The notes under the pieces are model-generated. The model was not told where the DNA came from. It worked only from the letters and a program-made list of their open reading frames with translations, and searched no databases. From positions 1-23,295 of IMG/VR virus record IMGVR_UViG_3300044695_001953: a DNA stretch of 23,295 bases. One strand, given 5' to 3'. A program made the position numbers and the translations under genes. Below are positions 12,691 to 18,839 of the stretch, in pieces (position 1 is the stretch's first letter; each line of letters opens with the position of its first letter). Source of the DNA: a virus.

Positions 12691-12720
12691 CAAATATAAT
12701 ACCTTTTCGTAAATATACAA
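12691..12720 (-). promoter_or_regulatory. Early promoter (TTG-N19-TATATTTG)
   Basis: On the minus strand TTG (12720-12718) lies 19 bases before TATATTTG (12698-12691), close to the Bacteroidetes consensus TTTG-N17-21-TAnnTTTG. A start site near 12685 leaves a short leader before ATG 12669. It follows directly after the late-operon terminator, so it should drive the early block. Confidence 0.75.
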
Positions 12721-12741
12721 TACCCTAAGAAAAAAATAAGT

Positions 12742-12771
12742 AAAAAAAATCCCCCAGCCGTCTGCCGAGGG
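12742..12771 (-). terminator. Intrinsic terminator of the late operon
   Basis: The minus strand folds CCCTCGGC-AGACG-GCTGGGGG (8 bp, two G-U pairs), followed by an A and eight Ts. It sits 46 bases past the spanin-like gene and just ahead of the early promoter. Confidence 0.85.
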
Positions 12772-12816
12772 ATACACATAAACAAAAAACCGAGATGAAG
12801 CGGTGGGTAAAGGTAG

Positions 12817-13359
12817 TTAATAGATTATTCCCATCAAAGCAAATGCGCCAGCAGCTATCCACGCTAAACGCTTTTGGTTGCGCTGTCTTACTACTTCTCT
12901 ATTTACTTCGTCTAAATAGCCAGCTAACTCAGTACGGCTGGAATCCATCTTAAGAAAGCCAGCCTCTAAGTGGTTAATGATTTGCGCTTGAAATTCTACA
13001 ATGGAATCGCAAGAAGCAAGTTCAGCCAAGACAATGCCTCCAACCTCTAAGCATGAATCTAACCTAACCGGGATGGATTGATCCGCAGGAAAGGTTCTAA
13101 TAAGAGAATCCCATTTGGTTATCGTTCGGGTTCTCGTTATGTAAAGCGTATCCCTTTTCTTATTTAAAAGCCTAACGGAATCCAATAATAACTTGGCTTG
13201 CTTTCTTTCGCTGACTGCCATTTCGTAAAGGATAACGCTCTCGCTTATTTTAGTAGGCTGTGGCGCACTATCTCTATCGCATTGGTGTACCGCTATGCTT
13301 ATGAGAATAAAAGCCGTTACAGCGAAGATAGTCCGATATGCTTTCAATTCGTTTACCAT
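12817..13359 (-). CDS. Two-TM lysis-type protein (spanin-like)
   Basis: The 180-residue protein starts at ATG 13359 (a longer start at 13380 would add seven residues), overlapping the M15 peptidase stop. It has an N-terminal membrane segment (about 10-27, TIFAVTAFILISIAVH), a long charged helical region with much coiled-coil character (about 45-155) and a second hydrophobic segment at the C-terminus (LAWIAAGAFALMGIIY). A membrane-anchored long helix placed right after an endolysin fits a unimolecular spanin or Rz-like function in joining inner and outer membrane, though a spanin usually has a lipoprotein partner; I see no lipobox here. Last gene before the terminator. Confidence 0.6.
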   Translation of the reverse strand: MVNELKAYRTIFAVTAFILISIAVHQCDRDSAPQPTKISESVILYEMAVSERKQAKLLLDSVRLLNKKRDTLYITRTRTITKWDSLIRTFPADQSIPVRLDSCLEVGGIVLAELASCDSIVEFQAQIINHLEAGFLKMDSSRTELAGYLDEVNREVVRQRNQKRLAWIAAGAFALMGIIY

Positions 13360-13718
13360 CGTCTTTTTTTCAAAGAGCAATCATAATGACACCACGTAGC
13401 GTAAGCCTTTAGTCCGCCTTGCTCCATCTTGCCTTCGCTTATCAATCTTTCGATAATAGCAGCAACTGCGCTCGGTGCAATGCCTTGCGCTTTAAAGTCG
13501 GCAGCATCGCCCATTAAATGTCGGCTAAAGGTAGCACCGCCTATCTTCTTATTATGCTCCGCAGACCTATGTCCGCTGGTGATAGTTATAGGGACTTTGA
13601 GTTCATCCCTCAAAACTTGCAAGTTCTTTGCGAGCCGTTCTACATTTGTACGAACTGACAAAGGCATTGGCGCGCCTGACTTGCAAGCAAATTCTTCCAG
13701 CTTAAAGTTCTTAGTCAT
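13353..13718 (-). CDS. Endolysin, peptidase M15 family
   Basis: The 121-residue protein is a zinc D-Ala-D-Ala-type peptidase that cuts peptidoglycan stem peptides. I see the M15 core SRHLMGDAAD (65-74), matching S-x-H-x-x-G-x-A-x-D with H67 and D74 as zinc ligands, SGHRSAEHNKKIGGATF before it, and a closing HYD (H111) as third ligand. No signal peptide is visible, so export needs a holin or other route. It is a single-domain enzyme without a wall-binding module. Its ATG overlaps the metallophosphoesterase stop as TAATG. Confidence 0.9.
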   Translation of the reverse strand: MTKNFKLEEFACKSGAPMPLSVRTNVERLAKNLQVLRDELKVPITITSGHRSAEHNKKIGGATFSRHLMGDAADFKAQGIAPSAVAAIIERLISEGKMEQGGLKAYATWCHYDCSLKKRRW

Positions 13719-14578
13719 TAGTCAGTTTTGGTAAAAGAGATTTCCGCACTCAATTTGCGATAGCCTTGCTCTTGCCTTCTATTGCTTGATAAGGTCATCC
13801 AATACCCACCCAAAGGTTTTACGGGTCTGCCACGCTCAATATGAAATCCGCCAAAGCCATCCTCATACTCCTCTTTGTAGGCTGCGGTTCTTAGCTGGTG
13901 TACTTCTTTGTGATTGATTTCAAATTTAGCTGAATCGTAAGAATCAACCATATTAACGTGATGGTAGCTTTCGTGAACGTGGCCCATCCATATAATATCA
14001 TAACCATCTAATTGCGCTACCATTCGCTGGTCTTGGATTACGCCTTTAGTAACAGCACCACCACCACCGAAGCCGTGGTAGTATTTCATTACTACTTTTG
14101 TTCCTCCGTTTGCTGCGTTGGTAATCTTAAAATCTAAAACACCACCATAGCCACCGACTTGCACGTTTGTTCCGCAAGTCATATTTAAGAGGTCAACAAA
14201 TCTTTGAAGCGGATCGGTTTCAAGGTTCTTAATGATGGCTGTTTCATGATTACCGTACCCAATCAAGAGAATCATATCCGCATACGGAGTCCACCACTTC
14301 ACGGCATCTTCGACAACTGCATCAATGTAGTTCGCCTTATTATGTTCGGGCAGTATGTCTTTCTTGCTTCTGCGTGGATCGTACTTTCCTTGCATCATAC
14401 AAAAGAAGTCTCCGTTAATGACAATCTTTGCCCCTCGTTCCCTTGCTTGCTTTAGATGCCGTTTAAGAAGGTCACGTTCGCACTTAGGATTGTCCCAATG
14501 CAAATCACTAAGCAATAAAAAAAGCTGCGATTTATCAACCGCAACTTTGTGAATGTTTCTCGAAATACGTTCAATCAT
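13718..14578 (-). CDS. Calcineurin-like metallophosphoesterase
   Basis: The 286-residue protein has all the metal-binding motifs of the family in order: SDLH (24-27), NGDFF (55-59), GNHE (109-112) and GHVH (199-202). These coordinate two metals, and the enzyme would hydrolyse a phosphoester; the substrate (nucleotide, nucleic acid or protein) is not visible. It is close in size to phage and bacterial calcineurin-like hydrolases. It lies inside the late block between a small helical protein and the endolysin, with an 8-base overlap at its start. Its role in the late phase is unclear, since it does not belong to the usual lysis set. Confidence 0.88.
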   Translation of the reverse strand: MIERISRNIHKVAVDKSQLFLLLSDLHWDNPKCERDLLKRHLKQARERGAKIVINGDFFCMMQGKYDPRRSKKDILPEHNKANYIDAVVEDAVKWWTPYADMILLIGYGNHETAIIKNLETDPLQRFVDLLNMTCGTNVQVGGYGGVLDFKITNAANGGTKVVMKYYHGFGGGGAVTKGVIQDQRMVAQLDGYDIIWMGHVHESYHHVNMVDSYDSAKFEINHKEVHQLRTAAYKEEYEDGFGGFHIERGRPVKPLGGYWMTLSSNRRQEQGYRKLSAEISFTKTD

Positions 14579-14822
14579 ATTTTACAATTAGACCTGCCAT
14601 GAGGTCAACCATTCCCACTTCTTTACGAGCAGTCTTTTTTGTCCAGCCTTTCTTTTTACTGACAAAATCAACCGCCCAAATATACCACTCTTTGCTTTGC
14701 TGTTCGGTAATCTTAATGTTATCAAATTCATCAGGTGACAAAAGTAAGGCTTGCTCCATAGTCAATCCAGCCAGCTTGTACTGCTCGGCTAAGATATGAA
14801 ATGCAAACTCTTTGTTTGTCAT
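14571..14822 (-). CDS. Hypothetical protein, 83 aa
   Basis: ATG 14822 (MTNKEFAFHILAEQYKLAGL) was chosen because it overlaps the TGA of the coiled-coil membrane gene (ATGA); the frame extends upstream but without neighbour support. The protein seems helical with a lysine-rich segment (KKKGWTKKTARKE) near the C-terminus. Not recognised. It ends by overlapping the metallophosphoesterase gene. Confidence 0.66.
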   Translation of the reverse strand: MTNKEFAFHILAEQYKLAGLTMEQALLLSPDEFDNIKITEQQSKEWYIWAVDFVSKKKGWTKKTARKEVGMVDLMAGLIVKYD

Positions 14823-15118
14823 TTTGCTTCCAGCTTCTTGATGTGGTTTTCCAACACCTTGACTTTCTGCTGTAAACTTAGTATATCCGAATCTCTTTTC
14901 AAAACTTCTTGCTCGTAAAAGCTGCGAAGGTCTTTGATTTCCTTGCGTAACTCGTCTAATTCCGACTGACAATTGTGGTTAGCTTTCTCCCACAAGTCAA
15001 TTAATTTAGCCGTGTTATCTATTTCCGTACCTCGTGCAGCGTACTTTCCACCGCTAAACCAAGCGATAATACCAGCTATGATACCGGTGATTGTTTCCGA
15101 GATAGGGAATTGGCTCAC
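14819..15118 (-). CDS. Small membrane protein with coiled coil (holin-like position)
   Basis: The 99-residue protein has one hydrophobic segment near the N-terminus (TITGIIAGIIAWFSGG, about 9-24) and then a long coiled coil (LDELRKEIKDLRSFYEQEV and on to the end). It could be a holin, or an anchor for lysis proteins. A single membrane segment with a long cytoplasmic or periplasmic helix also fits an i-spanin. Its place upstream of the endolysin supports a lysis function, without telling which. It overlaps both neighbours by ATGA. Confidence 0.62.
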   Translation of the reverse strand: MSQFPISETITGIIAGIIAWFSGGKYAARGTEIDNTAKLIDLWEKANHNCQSELDELRKEIKDLRSFYEQEVLKRDSDILSLQQKVKVLENHIKKLEAK

Positions 15119-15501
15119 AGCTCAAAAGGTTTAGGAGGCTTGCAATAATCCGAATCGGGATTTGCCTTGCAGTACTCTTGAGCGTAGATAGATTCCCAGC
15201 CAGCAAATATGTGCATTCCGCCTCTTTTAGGCCACACAACGTATTGAGCAAACTGACTCAACGGCTCGCTTGCCCAAATAATATCCACCGCCCACAAAGG
15301 AGATAAGACAGCAGGGGTTACTACTTCGCCATCCTCAATTACCGCAGGGGTTAAGACGATGTGTCCGATTTCGTGTACGGCTGTGATAAGGTCGCTCCAA
15401 GTGCTTGACTTCGTGCCGTCAGGCATTACACTCTCGACTTCAATTAGCTTGCGAAGCGTTGCCCATTGGGCAGGGGTGCATTCTATTTTTAGGTATTTCA
15501 T
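15115..15501 (-). CDS. Hypothetical protein, 128 aa, with HEIGH motif
   Basis: ATG 15501 overlaps the tail-protein stop (ATGA), so I chose it over an upstream in-frame start. The protein begins MKYLKIECTPAQWATLRKLI. Residues about 47-57 contain AVHEIGHIVLT, which matches the HExxH zinc motif, and a later acidic/aromatic stretch ends in AGWESIYAQEYCK. The rest (LWAVDIIWASEPLSQFAQYVVWPK) looks like a compact, tryptophan-rich fold. It may be a late virion accessory protein; enzymatic activity is unproven. Confidence 0.65.
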   Translation of the reverse strand: MKYLKIECTPAQWATLRKLIEVESVMPDGTKSSTWSDLITAVHEIGHIVLTPAVIEDGEVVTPAVLSPLWAVDIIWASEPLSQFAQYVVWPKRGGMHIFAGWESIYAQEYCKANPDSDYCKPPKPFEL

Positions 15502-17270
15502 AGTGCGGTGAGGGATTGGAGTTGAGCGTTTGAAAGGCGGGTGGTGTAGATGGCGGCATCGTTTGTGCCGTATGCTCCAATTCCTCCTGCTGTTGACCAC
15601 AGCTGATTAGTTTGCAATTTATCACAAGCAGGGATAGTAGAAGCGTTTGTTCCGCTTGCCACAAGTGTTCCGTTTTTGTAAAAAGCATAATCACCAGCTT
15701 TGTAAGCAAATGCCAACTTTATTTTTTGACCTACGCTTGGAGTAGTGGTTTGAAAAAATAAATTTGTAGAACCATTATAACTTTGAGCATAAATGCTTGT
15801 TCCATCTCCACCAAAACGAATTACAAAATTTGATGATTCTTTTTCCACTCCGAATATTGTTTGGTCAACTGGAATGCCATTAATAACCCCTTCCCAATAT
15901 ATACTACCTTCGGATTGCCCAATCAACGAACTTATCCCCGTCTTGCTCGCAGCATCCGCCAAGCGTGTTACTGATGAGCCAAGGGTGGGGATGTAGGATG
16001 TTGGGTAACTTCCAGCTTCGAGTTGTGCGCCGTAAACCGCAATGCCTTTAGTGATGTCACCAGCATAACCCGACAAACTTAATGCGGGTGAGTTTGTTGC
16101 GCTAACCGCTAATGTTCCCGTTGCGGTTGCTGCCGATGTGTAAACAATTGAGCAGCGATACCATCCATTGCCGTAGTTTTCAATTTTAGAACTAACTGGA
16201 CTGCCCAAAGCCGTACCCAATACTGCTCCCGTTGCAAGGTTAAATTTAACGGCAGCTGGGGTAGTGCCATCACTCAAAAATAAATAGCAGTAATCACGAC
16301 CAGCAGCCTTTACAAATGAGGAAAGCGTATAGGTCGTTGCCGATGTTAAAGAAGGGCTTTGCAATAAGTCGTGAAATCCGTCGAATGCTGTTTCAAAAGC
16401 AGTATCTGCATTTGTATATCCATCGGGACTAACTAAATTATTTGCGGTTATCGTTAAATTGTTTTTATTCCAACCCGCATTATCAAACTGCTCCGAGTAT
16501 AGGGCAATGTTAGTCCTCTGCGGTTCTAACAACAAACTCGGACAGCCACCGCCCGTGTAGTCTAATCGGGGGATGTCGGCTGTAATGCCTACTGATACAG
16601 CTGCGGTAGTGGTGGGGATGTAGTCGGTTGCGATGTCGCCCGTTTCTAATTGTGCGCCCCAAATATATATGCCGCTTGTTCCGTTGCCAGTTTCAGAAAC
16701 TCGAATGCTATATTTATAAATTGCAGTTAAAGTAGGTGTTTGAAAACTAATTCTATACCAGCCGTTTGCATACAATTCCGTTTTCGGGTTTATAAACTGA
16801 TTGCTATCACCATTAGTAATTGCGCCATTTAATAAATTAATTGTTAAAAAAGCACCCGTTACTTGATTTTCCCTGAACCTAATTGTTGAGAACTCCCCAG
16901 CCTTTGCAAAAATAGACAATGTATAATTATTGCTTGCAATGTCTACAAGTTGGCGTAATCCCGTACCATCCCCACTTGAGCCACTTTGCCCATTATTTAA
17001 TATTAATTTATCTGCTGTGCTTGTTCCATCAGGTGCAGTTATTACATTTGAAGAAATAGTGCAATTAGATTTATCCCAAGCAGCATTATCAAACTGCTCA
17101 CTAAACGTAATCACATTAGTCCGCACCTTCTCTATCAAACCTGCGGAGTTTACCCGTGTGGCGTTTGAGTTTCTTGCAAAGGTCAAATCGCCAGCACCGC
17201 TGTCGGGGATTTGAGAATACAACTTGGCAGCTTTGTAGCGGTCGGGTATTAGTAATAACGATGGGTTCAT
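15498..17270 (-). CDS. Receptor-binding/tail-fibre-type protein with tandem lectin-like repeats
   Basis: The 590-residue protein starts at ATG 17270 (overlapping the small gene upstream by ATGA). The N-terminal part (PDSGAGDLTFARNSNATRVN, about 22-41) matches a module common in phage tail and adhesin proteins. It then carries two similar sandwich domains: RTNVITFSEQFDNAAWDK (about 50) and RTNIALYSEQFDNAGWNK (about 250), each ending in a stretch such as QLEAGSYPTSYIPTLGSS. The C-terminus is a concanavalin/LamG-like domain (from about 455, GSIYWEGVING to SNAQLQSLTAL). It would bind surface sugars of the host. A shared 17-base DNA stretch (17083-17099 and 16477-16493) marks the duplication. Confidence 0.8.
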   Translation of the reverse strand: MNPSLLLIPDRYKAAKLYSQIPDSGAGDLTFARNSNATRVNSAGLIEKVRTNVITFSEQFDNAAWDKSNCTISSNVITAPDGTSTADKLILNNGQSGSSGDGTGLRQLVDIASNNYTLSIFAKAGEFSTIRFRENQVTGAFLTINLLNGAITNGDSNQFINPKTELYANGWYRISFQTPTLTAIYKYSIRVSETGNGTSGIYIWGAQLETGDIATDYIPTTTAAVSVGITADIPRLDYTGGGCPSLLLEPQRTNIALYSEQFDNAGWNKNNLTITANNLVSPDGYTNADTAFETAFDGFHDLLQSPSLTSATTYTLSSFVKAAGRDYCYLFLSDGTTPAAVKFNLATGAVLGTALGSPVSSKIENYGNGWYRCSIVYTSAATATGTLAVSATNSPALSLSGYAGDITKGIAVYGAQLEAGSYPTSYIPTLGSSVTRLADAASKTGISSLIGQSEGSIYWEGVINGIPVDQTIFGVEKESSNFVIRFGGDGTSIYAQSYNGSTNLFFQTTTPSVGQKIKLAFAYKAGDYAFYKNGTLVASGTNASTIPACDKLQTNQLWSTAGGIGAYGTNDAAIYTTRLSNAQLQSLTAL

Positions 17271-17431
17271 ATTCTTTTTAATAAAGTGATGAATGAAGAT
17301 AAAGCGCAAGGGTTGCTGTCTGCTAATGCGCCATCGTCCTCGGCACGAAGGTTATAGGCTGCGAATAAAACAGCCAAGTCACCAGCACCAAAGAGCGCAG
17401 TAAGAGGGTAGCCGTAGCCGAGCCTTACCAT
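17267..17431 (-). CDS. Small protein of the tail module, 54 aa
   Basis: The frame opens at ATG 17431, sharing a base with the upstream stop (TAATG), and ends by ATGA with the receptor-binding gene, so it is coupled on both sides. The protein (MVRLGYGYPLTALFGAGDLA, with LRAEDDGALADSN later) fills the only gap between these two genes. It is too small to name; a structural or chaperone role for the tail protein is possible. Confidence 0.7.
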   Translation of the reverse strand: MVRLGYGYPLTALFGAGDLAVLFAAYNLRAEDDGALADSNPCALSSFITLLKRI

Positions 17432-17700
17432 TATATGTTTGTGTAACCGATTACGCTTCCAGCAGATAACGCAACAGCCGTGATGTTTTGACCTTTTGCT
17501 CCACGGATAACCATACCCGATGCAATAGGCGCACCCGTTAAGTTATACAAAGTTACAAGGTTAGTGCCACCCGATGTTAAGGTAGTGAAGGTCGCTGCTT
17601 CGTTTACCACTAAAAAGTCGTAGTTCTTACTGGTCACAGAAGATGAAATGTATTCCATCGTTCCTACTGAACCCATTATTTCTTGCAAGATAGTTGCCAT
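17431..17700 (-). CDS. Small virion-type beta protein, 89 aa
   Basis: ATG 17700 (MATILQEIMGSVGTMEYISS) follows a TACATTTA box; the reading from 17742 overlaps the gene upstream. The protein is mostly short strands (VVNEAATFTTLTSG, LVTLYNLTGAPIASG) rich in glycine, threonine and serine, typical of small phage head or tail decoration proteins. No family can be named. Confidence 0.65.
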   Translation of the reverse strand: MATILQEIMGSVGTMEYISSSVTSKNYDFLVVNEAATFTTLTSGGTNLVTLYNLTGAPIASGMVIRGAKGQNITAVALSAGSVIGYTNI

Positions 17701-17714
17701 ATGTTCTTTTCTTT

Positions 17715-17743
17715 TAAATGTAGTTAGTCGGGAATAATGCAAA
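17715..17743 (-). promoter_or_regulatory. Possible late promoter (TTTG-N17-TACATTTA)
   Basis: TTTG (17743-17740) and TACATTTA (17722-17715) are 17 bases apart on the minus strand, before ATG 17700. It differs from the usual TAnnTTTG only in the last base. The TTTG lies in the end of the upstream gene. Confidence 0.45.
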
Positions 17744-18218
17744 TGTCACGAGAAAACGGCATCTCGAAATTGAAAGTCGCTCTCCAGCCTGCGACCTTGT
17801 CATCCCTTGCCTCTAAAAAACGATTTAAAGAAACGCTTGAATTTAGAGTATAATTGAACTCGGGATCGTCTTGGAAAAAAGAGATGTAGTCGGTAGCTAT
17901 TTCAAGCATATCCGAAATGACTTCATCTTCGTTGTCCTTCCAATATTTCAAAGGGTCTGCATCTTTGTTTCTAATATCCTCTACTCTATCCATAAAGTAA
18001 ACACCCACGCTCATTGTACGGCTTGTTGCAGCCGTGCTTGCGCTTTCCAAGTCAACGTACACCAAAGGGTAAGCGATGCGGTCTAAGGTAGGCTGTTTTA
18101 AGTTGGTAGTGTTATCCGTGCCAATAGACAACGGATCACCACAACCAAAGCTATTTACCTGCTCGTGTGCTTGGCTTAGTTTTAGTAACTGAGTCTTTAG
18201 CTGATTCCAACTTGGCAT
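17724..18218 (-). CDS. Putative tail-completion/terminator-like protein
   Basis: The 164-residue protein starts MPSWNQLKTQLLKLSQAHEQ and has a beta-strand-rich middle (AYPLVYVDLESA, SRTMSVGVYFMDR) and a C-terminal strand pattern (WRATFNFEMPF). Position after the connector-like gene, size and the L.....V.V.F strand layout fit tail terminator or head-tail joining proteins of the gp10/gpU kind, but I cannot confirm the family. No membrane or signal segment. Confidence 0.58.
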   Translation of the reverse strand: MPSWNQLKTQLLKLSQAHEQVNSFGCGDPLSIGTDNTTNLKQPTLDRIAYPLVYVDLESASTAATSRTMSVGVYFMDRVEDIRNKDADPLKYWKDNEDEVISDMLEIATDYISFFQDDPEFNYTLNSSVSLNRFLEARDDKVAGWRATFNFEMPFSRDICIIPD

Positions 18219-18261
18219 AGTATATCTTTAGTTTTTCGATGTTCTTTTTATGAAACTTCAT
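18151..18261 (-). CDS. Possible small overlapping ORF, 36 aa
   Basis: An ATG at 18261 overlaps the TGA of the connector-like gene (ATGA) and leads to a lysine-rich 36-residue frame (MKFHKKNIEKLKIYYAKLES, then AKDSVTKTKPSTRAGK). Its last 68 bases run inside the next gene in another frame. It could be a coupling peptide that lets ribosomes reach ATG 18218, or a chance frame. Confidence 0.35.
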   Translation of the reverse strand: MKFHKKNIEKLKIYYAKLESAKDSVTKTKPSTRAGK

Positions 18262-18839
18262 AGACAATCATTACAAAAAGGGTTGTCACCTTGGTATCTC
18301 TCTTGAAAGCTGCGAGGGATTCGGTAAGGGTTGGACAAGTTCAAGCCAGTATTGTAATTGTCCCTGCGAGGTCTAATCGTGTCCACCTTAACTGAAGGGT
18401 TGTTGAATAAAGGATAATCCGTGCGGTACTCAATTAAATAACGAGTGATTCTTTCGCTGTACCATTCCGCATCGTTCTTGGCTTTGTTAATCAGCCTTTC
18501 GATTTCCTCCATTGACATCGCATCCGATTCCTCCGACCTTCTTCTTACCATTCCTTTGTTCATGTATTTAAACGCCAAAACGTGTGGAAGTTCAAAGTAA
18601 ATCCACTCCCGAATGGCTGGCTGAAGGTAGTCGTATAGCAAAGTTTGATTCAAAGCACTAATGCTACCGCTTACGATTTGATTAGCTATCTCTTTGTATA
18701 AGTCCGAACCGATAATAGACTGAATGCGCATCTCCTGCACCTTTACGATTGTCGGTCGTAGTTGGGTGTAAGATACGTTCTCGTTTATAATCGAGTTGGC
18801 AATTAAGTCTTGCTCCGTTATGAATAGTGCCTTTGTCAT
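18258..18839 (-). CDS. Head-tail connector-like protein
   Basis: The 193-residue protein is largely helical: FITEQDLIANSIINENVSYTQ, YKEIANQIVSGSISALNQTL, AIREWIYFELPHVLAF, then MEEIERLINKAKNDAEWYSE. This pattern, directly behind the portal gene, fits the helical head-tail adaptor proteins (DUF6712-type in Bacteroidetes phages). The C-terminus (NPFCNDCL) carries a CxxC pair, unusual for such proteins. It starts four bases into the portal stop (ATGA). Confidence 0.66.
   Translation of the reverse strand: MTKALFITEQDLIANSIINENVSYTQLRPTIVKVQEMRIQSIIGSDLYKEIANQIVSGSISALNQTLLYDYLQPAIREWIYFELPHVLAFKYMNKGMVRRRSEESDAMSMEEIERLINKAKNDAEWYSERITRYLIEYRTDYPLFNNPSVKVDTIRPRRDNYNTGLNLSNPYRIPRSFQERYQGDNPFCNDCL

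Noticed and set aside
12670-12777. N-terminal extension of the 63-aa early gene to 12777
   Set aside because: This stretch holds the late terminator and the early promoter, and the translated part is unrelated in character to the rest.
12780-12816. Second terminator right after the spanin-like gene (ACCG/CGGT followed by six Ts)
   Set aside because: Only a 4-bp stem; far weaker than the hairpin at 12742-12771.
12817-13359. Lipoprotein signal in the spanin-like protein (cysteine after the first membrane segment)
   Set aside because: The residues before the cysteine (VHQ) do not fit the lipobox pattern.
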